From Chloroflexota bacterium (GTDB lineage: Bacteria; Chloroflexota; UBA5177), in contig JAICWV010000006.1 in assembly GCA_025966365.1 (NCBI GenBank), forward strand, positions 1 through 51,795: a stretch of DNA of 51,795 bases. The letters are read 5' to 3'. A program made the translations under genes and the position numbers. A model generated the notes under the pieces. That model was not told the origin of the DNA and searched no databases. It was given only the letters and a program-made list of their open reading frames with translations. This document shows, one piece after another, positions 24,607-31,507 of the stretch (position 1 is its first letter; every line of letters begins with the position of its first letter).

Positions 24607-24794
24607 GGCTGCTGAGCGCGCCAGGACAGATAATCGCGGGCACGGACGGCCGCAAGCAGCAGGAAAACCGCTCCCAGGAGGATCACCCCCATGGCACCGG
24701 CCAGCAGCGCGCGTACCACGATGATCAGCCCGGCCAGGAAGTATCCCGCCGTGACGATGAGAAAATACCGCGGGCGCCCCGCAACCGATCGCAT
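24603..24794 (-). CDS. Small two-helix membrane protein, 63 residues
   Basis: The protein has two hydrophobic segments (YFLIVTAGYFLAGLIIVVRAL and AMGVILLGAVFLLLAAV) separated by a glycine-rich turn and a basic C-terminus. It precedes and overlaps the Usp gene by ATGA. GGGGGGAT lies just before the ATG and TACAAT 8 nt upstream. No family is known to me; it is probably a partner of the membrane-anchored Usp protein. Confidence 0.7.
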   Translation of the reverse strand: MRSVAGRPRYFLIVTAGYFLAGLIIVVRALLAGAMGVILLGAVFLLLAAVRARDYLSWRAQQP

Positions 24795-24802
24795 ATCCCC
24801 CC

Positions 24803-24808
24803 ATTGTA
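24803..24808 (-). promoter_or_regulatory. -10 box of the small membrane protein/Usp operon
   Basis: TACAAT on the minus strand ends 8 nt before the start at 24794. The region is shared with the divergent HAD gene. Confidence 0.4.
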
Positions 24809-24853
24809 CGAGTGTGGGAGCGCGGTAGGACCGGGCCGCCGGAAAGAAGGACC

Positions 24854-25570
24854 ATGCGCGACATCACCCTCCTTATCGACGCCGACGACACCCTCTGGGA
24901 AAACAACATCTACTTCATCGAGGTTACCGAGCGCTTTCTGGACGAGATGGAACGGCGAGGCGTCGGTCGCGAGTCCGCGCGCGCTCACCTCAACGAAACC
25001 GAGCGCCGCAACATTCCGCTCCACGGCTACGGCTCGTTGGCCTTCGCCTACTCGCTGGGCGAAGCATTTCAGTCGCTTGCTCCTGCCGATGAAGAGGCAA
25101 CCGCAGAGGGACTGGTGGCGCTGGCGCGGGCCATCCATGAGCGCGACCAGATGGAAGTGCTCCCGGGCGTGACAGAGGCCCTGAGCCACCTGGCGCAAAC
25201 GGCACAGCTGATTCTCGTGACCAAAGGACGGGAGGAAGAGCAGGCTCCGAAGATCGAGCGCTCCGGGCTCTCCGGCTTTTTTGCAGCGGTAGAGATCGTG
25301 CCGGAGAAGAGCGAAGCGACATACCGAGACATTATCACGCGGCACGGCCTGGATCCGTCACGCACCTGGATGGTGGGCAACAGTCCGCGTTCCGATATCA
25401 ATCCAGCGCTGCACGCCGGCCTGAACGCCGTGCTGGTGCCCCATCCACAGACCTGGGATCTGGAGTTGGAGGATGTCGAGCCGAACCACGAGCGGCTGGT
25501 GATTGCCGACACCTTCGGCGACCTCCTGGCTATTTTCTCGCCGGACGTGGCGGAAGCGGGGCACGACTAG
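24854..25570 (+). CDS. HAD-superfamily hydrolase (YjjG-like)
   Basis: A 238-residue HAD phosphatase: motif I LLIDADDTLWENN with nucleophile Asp10 and acid Asp12, a helical cap, motif II ILVTKG, the motif III lysine in VPEKSEATY and motif IV MVGNSPRSDINPA. The substrates of such enzymes are small phosphorylated metabolites; none can be assigned. Start at MRDITLL, after AAGAAGGACC; 14 further in-frame residues upstream lack a site. Confidence 0.88.
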   Translation: MRDITLLIDADDTLWENNIYFIEVTERFLDEMERRGVGRESARAHLNETERRNIPLHGYGSLAFAYSLGEAFQSLAPADEEATAEGLVALARAIHERDQMEVLPGVTEALSHLAQTAQLILVTKGREEEQAPKIERSGLSGFFAAVEIVPEKSEATYRDIITRHGLDPSRTWMVGNSPRSDINPALHAGLNAVLVPHPQTWDLELEDVEPNHERLVIADTFGDLLAIFSPDVAEAGHD

Positions 25571-25593
25571 GATGTGCCGCGTTCCGGGAGTGG

Positions 25594-25779
25594 TCAGCGC
25601 AGTGCGGTGCTGTAACGATCGATATAGGCCCAGAGATTTTGACGCTCTTGCTCGGTCAATAGCTGGCCGTGCCGGATCTGGTCCAGCATCCGCTTCAGGT
25701 TGGCTCGGTCCGCCGACCGGACGCTCCGGAGCTTTACGACGCGCTCGATTTCCCTCTGGAGGTCACTGTCGCTCTGCAC
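25594..25779 (-). CDS. Hypothetical 61-residue helical protein
   Basis: Starts at a GTG (25777-25779) after GAGGAGGAGC. The sequence is all-helical and charged (REIERVVKLRSVRSADRANLK, then RHGQLLTEQERQNLWAYIDRYS). No family recognised. It is the last gene of a three-gene minus-strand run and converges with the HAD gene. Confidence 0.6.
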   Translation of the reverse strand: MQSDSDLQREIERVVKLRSVRSADRANLKRMLDQIRHGQLLTEQERQNLWAYIDRYSTALR

Positions 25780-25800
25780 TCACGCTCCTCCTCTCTGTAC

Positions 25801-26157
25801 CTAGCGCCGCGGGTTGCCCTCGCCGCGCCGTCCCGGACCTCGCTCGATGCCCATTCGCTCCTGGGTAATGCGGCGGACCAGTGCGGGACGGGGAAGGCGG
25901 TGTGGAGACATGGGTACATAGGATGGGAGTCCCAGCCGCGAGCGGTGAGTACGGGGGTTATAGGGCTCCTCGCGAGCGACGGCGGCGCGAACTTCCTCCA
26001 GAAGGTCGTCGATCGACAGGCGAACGGCCTCTGGTACCCCTCGGCCCTGCCGGAGCAGGGTTAGATAATAATCGCGGGTAGGTGAGGGCTCAGACTCGGG
26101 GGACATGAGCGCGACGACCCAGTCCACCAGCTGCCCAGTGGTGCCGTGCTCCGTCAT
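25801..26157 (-). CDS. Hypothetical 118-residue protein
   Basis: AAGGAG lies 7 nt before the ATG. The N-terminal part is helical (LVDWVVALMSPES, YYLTLLRQGRGVPEAVRLSIDDLLEEVRAAVA); the C-terminus is arginine- and proline-rich (HRSRLGLPSYVPMSPHRLPRP, ending GPGRRGEGNPRR), which may bind nucleic acid or be disordered. No family recognised. It lies 44 nt after the coiled-coil gene on the same strand. Confidence 0.6.
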   Translation of the reverse strand: MTEHGTTGQLVDWVVALMSPESEPSPTRDYYLTLLRQGRGVPEAVRLSIDDLLEEVRAAVAREEPYNPRTHRSRLGLPSYVPMSPHRLPRPALVRRITQERMGIERGPGRRGEGNPRR

Positions 26158-26201
26158 CGAAGGCTCCTTGTAGCGGCGGCAACGGGCCGCCCACTGCTAT
26201 C

Positions 26202-27173
26202 CTAGCCGGTTGGAATGAGCGGTGATTCCTCGGTCTGGCCGATCCGCTGCTCCAGGCGCCGATTGGCGCGTTCCAGCTCGACCACCTTCTTGCGTTTCTC
26301 GACGAGAGTGCCCCGGAGCATTGCCTGTTCCAGGATGGAATCGGCAGAGTTCACGCGCTGCTCGATCTCGGCTGCTTCCTCGGATAACCGGGTGAGCGCG
26401 CTGCGGTTTCGCTCCAGTTCGGAGCGCCAGGTGTCGAGTGCGTTGACCCCAGGAGCCGACACGCCTGCAAACCGAGGTGTCGCCTTCCGCTCCTCTGCTT
26501 CCTCGGCCTCACGCCGAATGGCATCAGCCTCGTTTTTCAGATCGGACACCACGTCCTGCTTGGCTTCGTGGGTCTTGACCGTCTCAAAGAAGCGACGTGT
26601 ATTCTGCCGCGCGGCGTTGGGGTTGCCGCGCTCCAGATCCTGGCGGGCCTGGGTTAAAATGCCACGGAGCACGGTTTCATTTTCGCCCCATCGGGCCGTC
26701 ACGCGGTCCCAGACAAACTGATTGACTGCGCGCCATGTCTCCCAGAGCTCCTGACGATCAGCTGGAGCTAGTTCCGGATCGCTGTCGAACTCCTTGCGCA
26801 GAGCGTCGAGATCCCGGCGCACACCCCGGAGTTCGCGCGGCGACGACTCCGTCGATGCATATGTCTTCACCGCCTCCAGTCGAGGCAGGAGGTCGGCCTT
26901 CCGCCCCGCGGACCGGGCCATGGACGCTTCCTGGAGCTTGTAGGCGCGAGAGCCGAGGCCACGCAGCCTCCGCTCCAGTGCCAGTTTGTCGTCCAGCTTG
27001 ATCGCGGGCGCGACCCGGACACGCTCTTTGAGATCGCGAAAACGGGGCCAGAATCCGCGCACACTGGCGGCGGCCCCTTCGCCCAGGAAGTCGCGCTCCA
27101 GGGCGTCGATTTCTTCGCCGAGCTCTGCTGCGATCCGCTCGGCACGGATCTGCCATTCTTGCCAGTCTTCCAT
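26202..27173 (-). CDS. Hypothetical coiled-coil protein, 323 residues
   Basis: A long, highly charged helical protein without membrane or signal segments. Heptad-like stretches occur at about residues 190-235 (FFETVKTHEAKQDVVSDLKN, then EADAIRREAEEAEERK) and 250-315 (LSEEAAEIEQRVNSADSILE, then LVEKRKKVVELERANRRLEQRIG). The middle (RLRGLGSRAYKLQEASMARS) resembles DUF349-type repeats only weakly. Start at MEDWQEW after GAGAGAGGGA. Function unknown; a scaffold or nucleic-acid associated role is a guess. Confidence 0.65.
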   Translation of the reverse strand: MEDWQEWQIRAERIAAELGEEIDALERDFLGEGAAASVRGFWPRFRDLKERVRVAPAIKLDDKLALERRLRGLGSRAYKLQEASMARSAGRKADLLPRLEAVKTYASTESSPRELRGVRRDLDALRKEFDSDPELAPADRQELWETWRAVNQFVWDRVTARWGENETVLRGILTQARQDLERGNPNAARQNTRRFFETVKTHEAKQDVVSDLKNEADAIRREAEEAEERKATPRFAGVSAPGVNALDTWRSELERNRSALTRLSEEAAEIEQRVNSADSILEQAMLRGTLVEKRKKVVELERANRRLEQRIGQTEESPLIPTG

Positions 27174-27262
27174 TCCCTCTCTCCTCATGTCAGATGGTGT
27201 TGGGCGGCCGGCAAGACATGGAGAGCCCTAAATGGGCCCTCCAGTGCGCTCCAAGCAAAATA

Positions 27263-27339
27263 TGGGGTGACCGATGGGGCTCGAACCCACAACCTCTGGA
27301 GCCACAATCCAGGGCTCTGCCTATTGAGCTACGGTCACC
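27263..27339 (-). tRNA. tRNA-His (anticodon GTG)
   Basis: The minus strand folds into a full cloverleaf: acceptor GTGACCG/CGGTCAC, D arm GCTC/GAGC, anticodon stem CTGGA/TCCAG with loop TTGTGGC (anticodon GTG), T arm GTGGG/CCCAT. The extra 5' G (27339) faces C73, the mark of tRNA-His, and CCA is encoded (27263-27265). Confidence 0.96.
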
Positions 27340-27410
27340 ACGGCGCCCAGGGCTATAGTGCGAGCCGCCGCACCGCCGAAGTCTATCACATTTTTCGTCT
27401 TCATATGGGC

Positions 27411-27439
27411 TTCACCTCTCGCTTCTACCGTGATATGAT
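27411..27439 (+). promoter_or_regulatory. Putative sortase promoter
   Basis: TTCACC (27411-27416), 17-nt spacer, TATGAT (27434-27439), 31 nt before the start ATG. Confidence 0.4.
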
Positions 27440-27470
27440 GCGGTCGGTCAATATCTTCGCGGGGGGTGCC

Positions 27471-28049
27471 ATGAGCCGCTCAGCCCTTATCTCTTCACTT
27501 GTAGCCGGACTAATGGTCGTCAGTGCCACGCTCGGATCGGCGTCCGCCTCGACCAAACCCAATAGCCCTGCCTCTATCGTTCCTGCCGGGTGGCCCAAGA
27601 CCATGACCATTCCGCGCATGGGCGTCACCCACGCACCGATCGAGTACAACGCCTTTACCCGGGCCAAGGATATCGATGCGCCCTTCAAGTGGGGTGACGT
27701 AGCCTGGTTTGATCGGGGTCCGCGACCCGGAGATCAGGGTCGGGCCAGCATCTACGGGCACCTGGACTCCTACACCGGCCCGGCGGTTTTCTACCACCTG
27801 AAGTACCTGCGTAAGGGCGATAAAGTCACAGTCACGTACAAGGGCGGGCGCACGCTTACCTTTGTCGTCCAGTGGTCGCGTCTCTATCCCAATAATCAAA
27901 TGCCTACGAAATTCCTCTATGGCCGGACTACCCAGCGGGGCATGTCGTTGATCACGTGCGGGGGCCTGTTCCACCGCGATGGAACCGGCTACGATCACAA
28001 ACTCGTGGTGTATGCCACCCTGCTCATGCCTTCCAGACACAAGGTGTAA
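27471..28049 (+). CDS. Sortase (class D/E/F-like), single exported protein
   Basis: A 192-residue protein: a signal sequence or anchor (ALISSLVAGLMVVSATLGSASAS), then a sortase domain with catalytic His in SIYGHLDSY and Cys in SLITCGGLF. The final basic position near YDHKLVVYA reads His/Lys where Arg is common. Sortases join proteins with an LPxTG-like signal to an acceptor or perform processing. No substrate with such a signal was seen in the window, not even in the secreted protein at 49.7 kb. GGGGGG precedes the ATG. Confidence 0.85.
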   Translation: MSRSALISSLVAGLMVVSATLGSASASTKPNSPASIVPAGWPKTMTIPRMGVTHAPIEYNAFTRAKDIDAPFKWGDVAWFDRGPRPGDQGRASIYGHLDSYTGPAVFYHLKYLRKGDKVTVTYKGGRTLTFVVQWSRLYPNNQMPTKFLYGRTTQRGMSLITCGGLFHRDGTGYDHKLVVYATLLMPSRHKV

Positions 28050-28074
28050 CAGCGCGTCCAGGACGACATAGGAA

Positions 28075-28100
28075 AGAGGGCCGGCAACCGCCGGCCCTCT
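28075..28100. terminator. Strong hairpin between the sortase gene and tRNA-Val
   Basis: AGAGGGCCGGC (28075-28085), loop AACC, exact complement (28090-28100). An 11-bp perfect stem between convergent units, likely bidirectional. ACTTGT follows instead of a clean T-run. Confidence 0.7.
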
Positions 28101-28116
28101 ACTTGTGCGCAGTTTC

Positions 28117-28193
<77 letters not shown>

Positions 28194-28236
28194 GCGCTCA
28201 TCAGTGTAGTGGCTATGGTTCCACGCTGGCAACGAC

Positions 28237-29667
28237 CTATTGCAGCTTGACTTCGAGAATCTCGCGCACTTTCTGAGGGTTTGCTTTCCCCTTGCTCTTG
28301 GCCATGGCCTTTCCCACCATTGCCTGAATGGCGTTGTGCTTGCCGCTTCGGTACGTTTCCACAAGCTTCGGGTTCTCGGCCAGGACTTCGGTGGCCAGCA
28401 CTTCCAGAGTTGAGGCATCCCCCATCTGGCGAAGATCGAGCCGATCCACGACCGCTTCCGGCCTCTCGCCGGTGGTAAACATCGCTTCCAGGACCTGTTT
28501 TCCGGCGGACCCCGTGATCTCGCTCTGCTCCACCATGCCGACCAATTGCGCCACATGCTCGGCCGCCACGGGGATAGACTGGAGCCCGGCTCCGCTCTCA
28601 TGCGTCAGCCGCGCCAGATCACCGGTGATCCAGTTGGCCAGACCCGCCGGCGAGGCGACAGCCACAGCCACCGCTCGCTCAAAGTAGTCCGCCGTGGCGC
28701 GCTCCAGTGTCAGCACATGCGCTTGGTACGGCGTCAAACCATACGCCTGCACAAACCGGATGGACCGTGCCAGAGGCAGCTCGGGGAGAGACGCGCGAAA
28801 TGACTCAACCTGCGACTCCGAGATAGTCAGCGGAGGAAGGTCCGGCTCGGGGAAGTATCGGTAGTCATGCGCATATTCCTTGGTCCGCTGCGGCACCGTC
28901 CGCTCGCCCCGCTCGTCCCATCCGCGGGTTTCTTGATAGATTGTGCCGCCTTCAGCCAGCACCCTGTTCTGGCGGTCGATCTCGTACTCCAGAGCACGCT
29001 GGACCGCCCGAAAGCTGTTCAAGTTCTTGATCTCTACCTTTGGCCCGAGCTCCCCGCCCGGCTGCCGCAGCGAGATGTTCACATCCGCTCGCATGCTGCC
29101 TTCCTGCAGGTTGCCGTCATTGACCTCAAGATACATCAGGATCTGGCGCAGCGCCGCGAAGAACTCGCGCGCTTCCGCCGGAGCATGCGTTTCCGGCTCG
29201 GTCACGATTTCCATGAGCGGGATGCCCGATCGGTTGTAGTCCACCAGGCTCACATCTCTCCCCGCGACCGACGTGTGTGTGGTCTTGCCGGTATCTTCCT
29301 CAAGGTGCAGCCGGGTTATTCCCCAGGAGACAGGCTGGCCGTCCGACGAAAAATCGAGCCGGCCGCGACGTCCAATCGGCTCTTCGAACTGGGAGATTTG
29401 ATAGCCCTTGGGCACGTCGGGATAGGAGTAATTCTTCCGGTCAAATCGGCTGGTTGTGGCGATCGTACAGTTGAGCGCGAGGGCGGAGCGGATACCGAAG
29501 TCCAGCGCCCTGGCGTTTAGCACGGGGAGGGCACCCGGCATCCCGGCGCAGACCGCGCAGCAGTGGGTGTTGGGTGGGGCGCCGCTGTATCGGGTGGAGC
29601 AACCGCAGAACATCTTGCTGTCTGTAAGCAGCTGCGCGTGAACCTCGAGGCCGATGACCGGCTCCAT
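28237..29667 (-). CDS. gatB: Asp-tRNA(Asn)/Glu-tRNA(Gln) amidotransferase subunit B
   Basis: A 476-residue GatB: MEPVIGLEVHAQL, KMFCGCSTRYSGAPPNTHCCAVCAGMPGALPVLN with the zinc cysteines, YSYPDVPKGYQISQ, then the C-terminal helical and YqeY-like tail. It activates the misacylated tRNA with ATP for amidation. Its ATG shares one base with the gatA stop. It is the last gene of the minus-strand block; tRNA-Val follows after 43 nt. Confidence 0.97.
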   Translation of the reverse strand: MEPVIGLEVHAQLLTDSKMFCGCSTRYSGAPPNTHCCAVCAGMPGALPVLNARALDFGIRSALALNCTIATTSRFDRKNYSYPDVPKGYQISQFEEPIGRRGRLDFSSDGQPVSWGITRLHLEEDTGKTTHTSVAGRDVSLVDYNRSGIPLMEIVTEPETHAPAEAREFFAALRQILMYLEVNDGNLQEGSMRADVNISLRQPGGELGPKVEIKNLNSFRAVQRALEYEIDRQNRVLAEGGTIYQETRGWDERGERTVPQRTKEYAHDYRYFPEPDLPPLTISESQVESFRASLPELPLARSIRFVQAYGLTPYQAHVLTLERATADYFERAVAVAVASPAGLANWITGDLARLTHESGAGLQSIPVAAEHVAQLVGMVEQSEITGSAGKQVLEAMFTTGERPEAVVDRLDLRQMGDASTLEVLATEVLAENPKLVETYRSGKHNAIQAMVGKAMAKSKGKANPQKVREILEVKLQ

Positions 29668-31133
29668 CAGGCTGCTCCGAGCGAGACCGCGGGCGCCTCG
29701 ATGTGGAATGAGGTAGAGCGCTGGAAGGCGTCGGCGATGCGGAGGATGCCGGCCTCGTCCAGAGGTTTCCCGATAATCTGCATGCCGACCGGGAGCCCCT
29801 CAGAGAATCCGGCCGGGATGGATACGCTGCATACTCCCGCCATGTTTGCCGGGACGGTGTACACGTCCGAGAGATACATCTGCAGCGGGTCGCCCGAGCG
29901 CGCCCCGATGGGAAAGGCCGTGGTGGGAGTGGTGGGAGCAACCAGGGCGTCGTAGCGCTCGAAGGCAGTCTCAAAGTCCCGACGAACTAGCGTTCGTACC
30001 TGTTGGGCTTTCCGATAGTAGGCGTCGTAATAGCCGGCCGAGAGCGCATAGGTGCCCAACAGGATCCGGCGCTTCACCTCGGTGCCGAAACCCGCTTCTC
30101 GGGTGTTGCGGTACATGTGCCAGATGTCTGTGCCGGGCACGGAGAGCCCATAACGGACGCCATCGTAGCGGGCCAGGTTGGCCATGGCCTCGGCCGGCGA
30201 CACGATGTAATAGGTGGACAGCGCGTAGTGCGTGTGCGGAAGGGACATCTCCTCAACCGTCGCTCCCAGGGCGCGGAGTTGAGCGACTCCCTCCCGAATG
30301 ATGCGTTCAACGGCCGGATCCATGCCTTCCTGGAAATACTCCGATGGGACGCCCAGACGTAGACCGTGAATTTCGCCATCCAGGCTCGCGGTGTAATTCG
30401 GCACAGGAGCGGGAACCGACGTGGAGTCGAGCGGATCGTGGCCGGCAATCACCTGAAGAACCAGGGCTGCATCGCGGGCGGTGCGGGTGATCGGGCCGAT
30501 CTGGTCGAGGGACGATGCAAACGCCACCAGGCCGTAGCGCGAGACCCTGCCGTACGTCGGCTTCAGACCGACGGTACCGGTGAACGCGGCGGGTTGCCGA
30601 ATGGAGCCGCCGGTATCGGTTCCCAGTGCCACAGGAACCTGGCGCGCGGCAACGGCGGCGGCTGATCCTCCGCTGGAGCCGCCGGGTACGCGGGAGAGAT
30701 CCCAGGGGTTATGCACCGGGCCGAAGGCGCTGTTCTCGTTCGAGCTGCCCATGGCGAACTCATCCATGTTGGTCTTGCCCACCATGGTCGCGCCCGCGGC
30801 TTTGAGCCTGGCTGCCACCGTGGCGTCGTACGGAGGCACATAGTTTTCCAGCGAGCGGGAGCCACAGGTGGTGGGGACAAACGCCGTGGAGATGATGTCC
30901 TTTACGGCGATCGGGACCCCGGTGAGCGGTCCGCCCTCTCCGCGGGCCAGCACGAGGTCTGCCTCACGCGCCTGGGATAGGGCAACGTCCGGGGTCGAGC
31001 GCAAAAAGGCGCGTATGGCCGGATTGCCCTGGTCAATCGCCCGAAGGCTCGCTTCGGCAGCCTCGACGGCACTGACCTCGCGCGCTGCCAGCAATGCTGC
31101 CAGTTCCGACACACTCACATTCATCAGTTCCAT
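29667..31133 (-). CDS. gatA: Asp-tRNA(Asn)/Glu-tRNA(Gln) amidotransferase subunit A
   Basis: A 488-residue amidase-signature enzyme. The Ser-cis-Ser-Lys triad is visible: the lysine in GVPIAVKDII, and the serines in VPGGSSGGSAAAVAARQ and GTDTGGSIRQPAAF. It frees ammonia from glutamine and passes it to GatB. The ATG at 31133 has only a weak ribosome binding site; an ATG three codons later is an alternative. 50 nt separate it from gatC, including the palindrome CCCCGCGGGG. Confidence 0.97.
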   Translation of the reverse strand: MELMNVSVSELAALLAAREVSAVEAAEASLRAIDQGNPAIRAFLRSTPDVALSQAREADLVLARGEGGPLTGVPIAVKDIISTAFVPTTCGSRSLENYVPPYDATVAARLKAAGATMVGKTNMDEFAMGSSNENSAFGPVHNPWDLSRVPGGSSGGSAAAVAARQVPVALGTDTGGSIRQPAAFTGTVGLKPTYGRVSRYGLVAFASSLDQIGPITRTARDAALVLQVIAGHDPLDSTSVPAPVPNYTASLDGEIHGLRLGVPSEYFQEGMDPAVERIIREGVAQLRALGATVEEMSLPHTHYALSTYYIVSPAEAMANLARYDGVRYGLSVPGTDIWHMYRNTREAGFGTEVKRRILLGTYALSAGYYDAYYRKAQQVRTLVRRDFETAFERYDALVAPTTPTTAFPIGARSGDPLQMYLSDVYTVPANMAGVCSVSIPAGFSEGLPVGMQIIGKPLDEAGILRIADAFQRSTSFHIEAPAVSLGAA

Positions 31134-31183
31134 GGCGTGACGATACGCTTCCCTCTACGCGACCGAGCTCTCCCCGCGGGGAC

Positions 31184-31471
31184 TCAGTCGAAGATTGCCT
31201 GCACCTCGAAAAGGTCGTCTTCCTGCCGCGGGGCATTGGCAAGCACCGCAGCGGGCGTCCAAGACCCAGTGACGGCGTCCTCCCGGAGAACGTTATCCAC
31301 CGGCACCGCAAAGGCGGTCGCAGGCACCCCGGACGTATCCACCTCGCTGAGTACGGCGATATGATCCAGAATGCTCGAGATTTCCTCGCGCATGTGCTCC
31401 GACTCCTCTGGCGTCAACCCGAGGTGCGCCAGTTGGCAGAGATGGTCCAGCTCCTCTTGCGTGATGGGCAT
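31184..31471 (-). CDS. gatC: Asp-tRNA(Asn)/Glu-tRNA(Gln) amidotransferase subunit C
   Basis: A 95-residue GatC with LDHLCQLAHLGLTPEESEHMREEISSIL and the C-terminal FAVPVDNVLREDAV stretch that wraps GatA and GatB. GGAGGAC is placed before the ATG. It follows clpB by 36 nt; a TACAAT box in this gap (31493-31498) could give gatCAB its own start in addition to read-through from the heat-shock operon. Confidence 0.93.
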   Translation of the reverse strand: MPITQEELDHLCQLAHLGLTPEESEHMREEISSILDHIAVLSEVDTSGVPATAFAVPVDNVLREDAVTGSWTPAAVLANAPRQEDDLFEVQAIFD

Positions 31472-31492
31472 GCGTCCTCCGTGTGGCGCCAG

Positions 31493-31498
31493 ATTGTA
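31493..31498 (-). promoter_or_regulatory. Candidate -10 box before gatC
   Basis: TACAAT on the minus strand, 21 nt before the gatC start. No -35 match is seen in the end of clpB. Confidence 0.3.
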
Positions 31499-31507
31499 GC
31501 ATCGCGC

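Noticed and set aside
27159-27470. N-terminal extension of the sortase through the tRNA-His gene
   Set aside because: The frame is open by chance across the tRNA; the sortase start with its signal peptide is at 27471.
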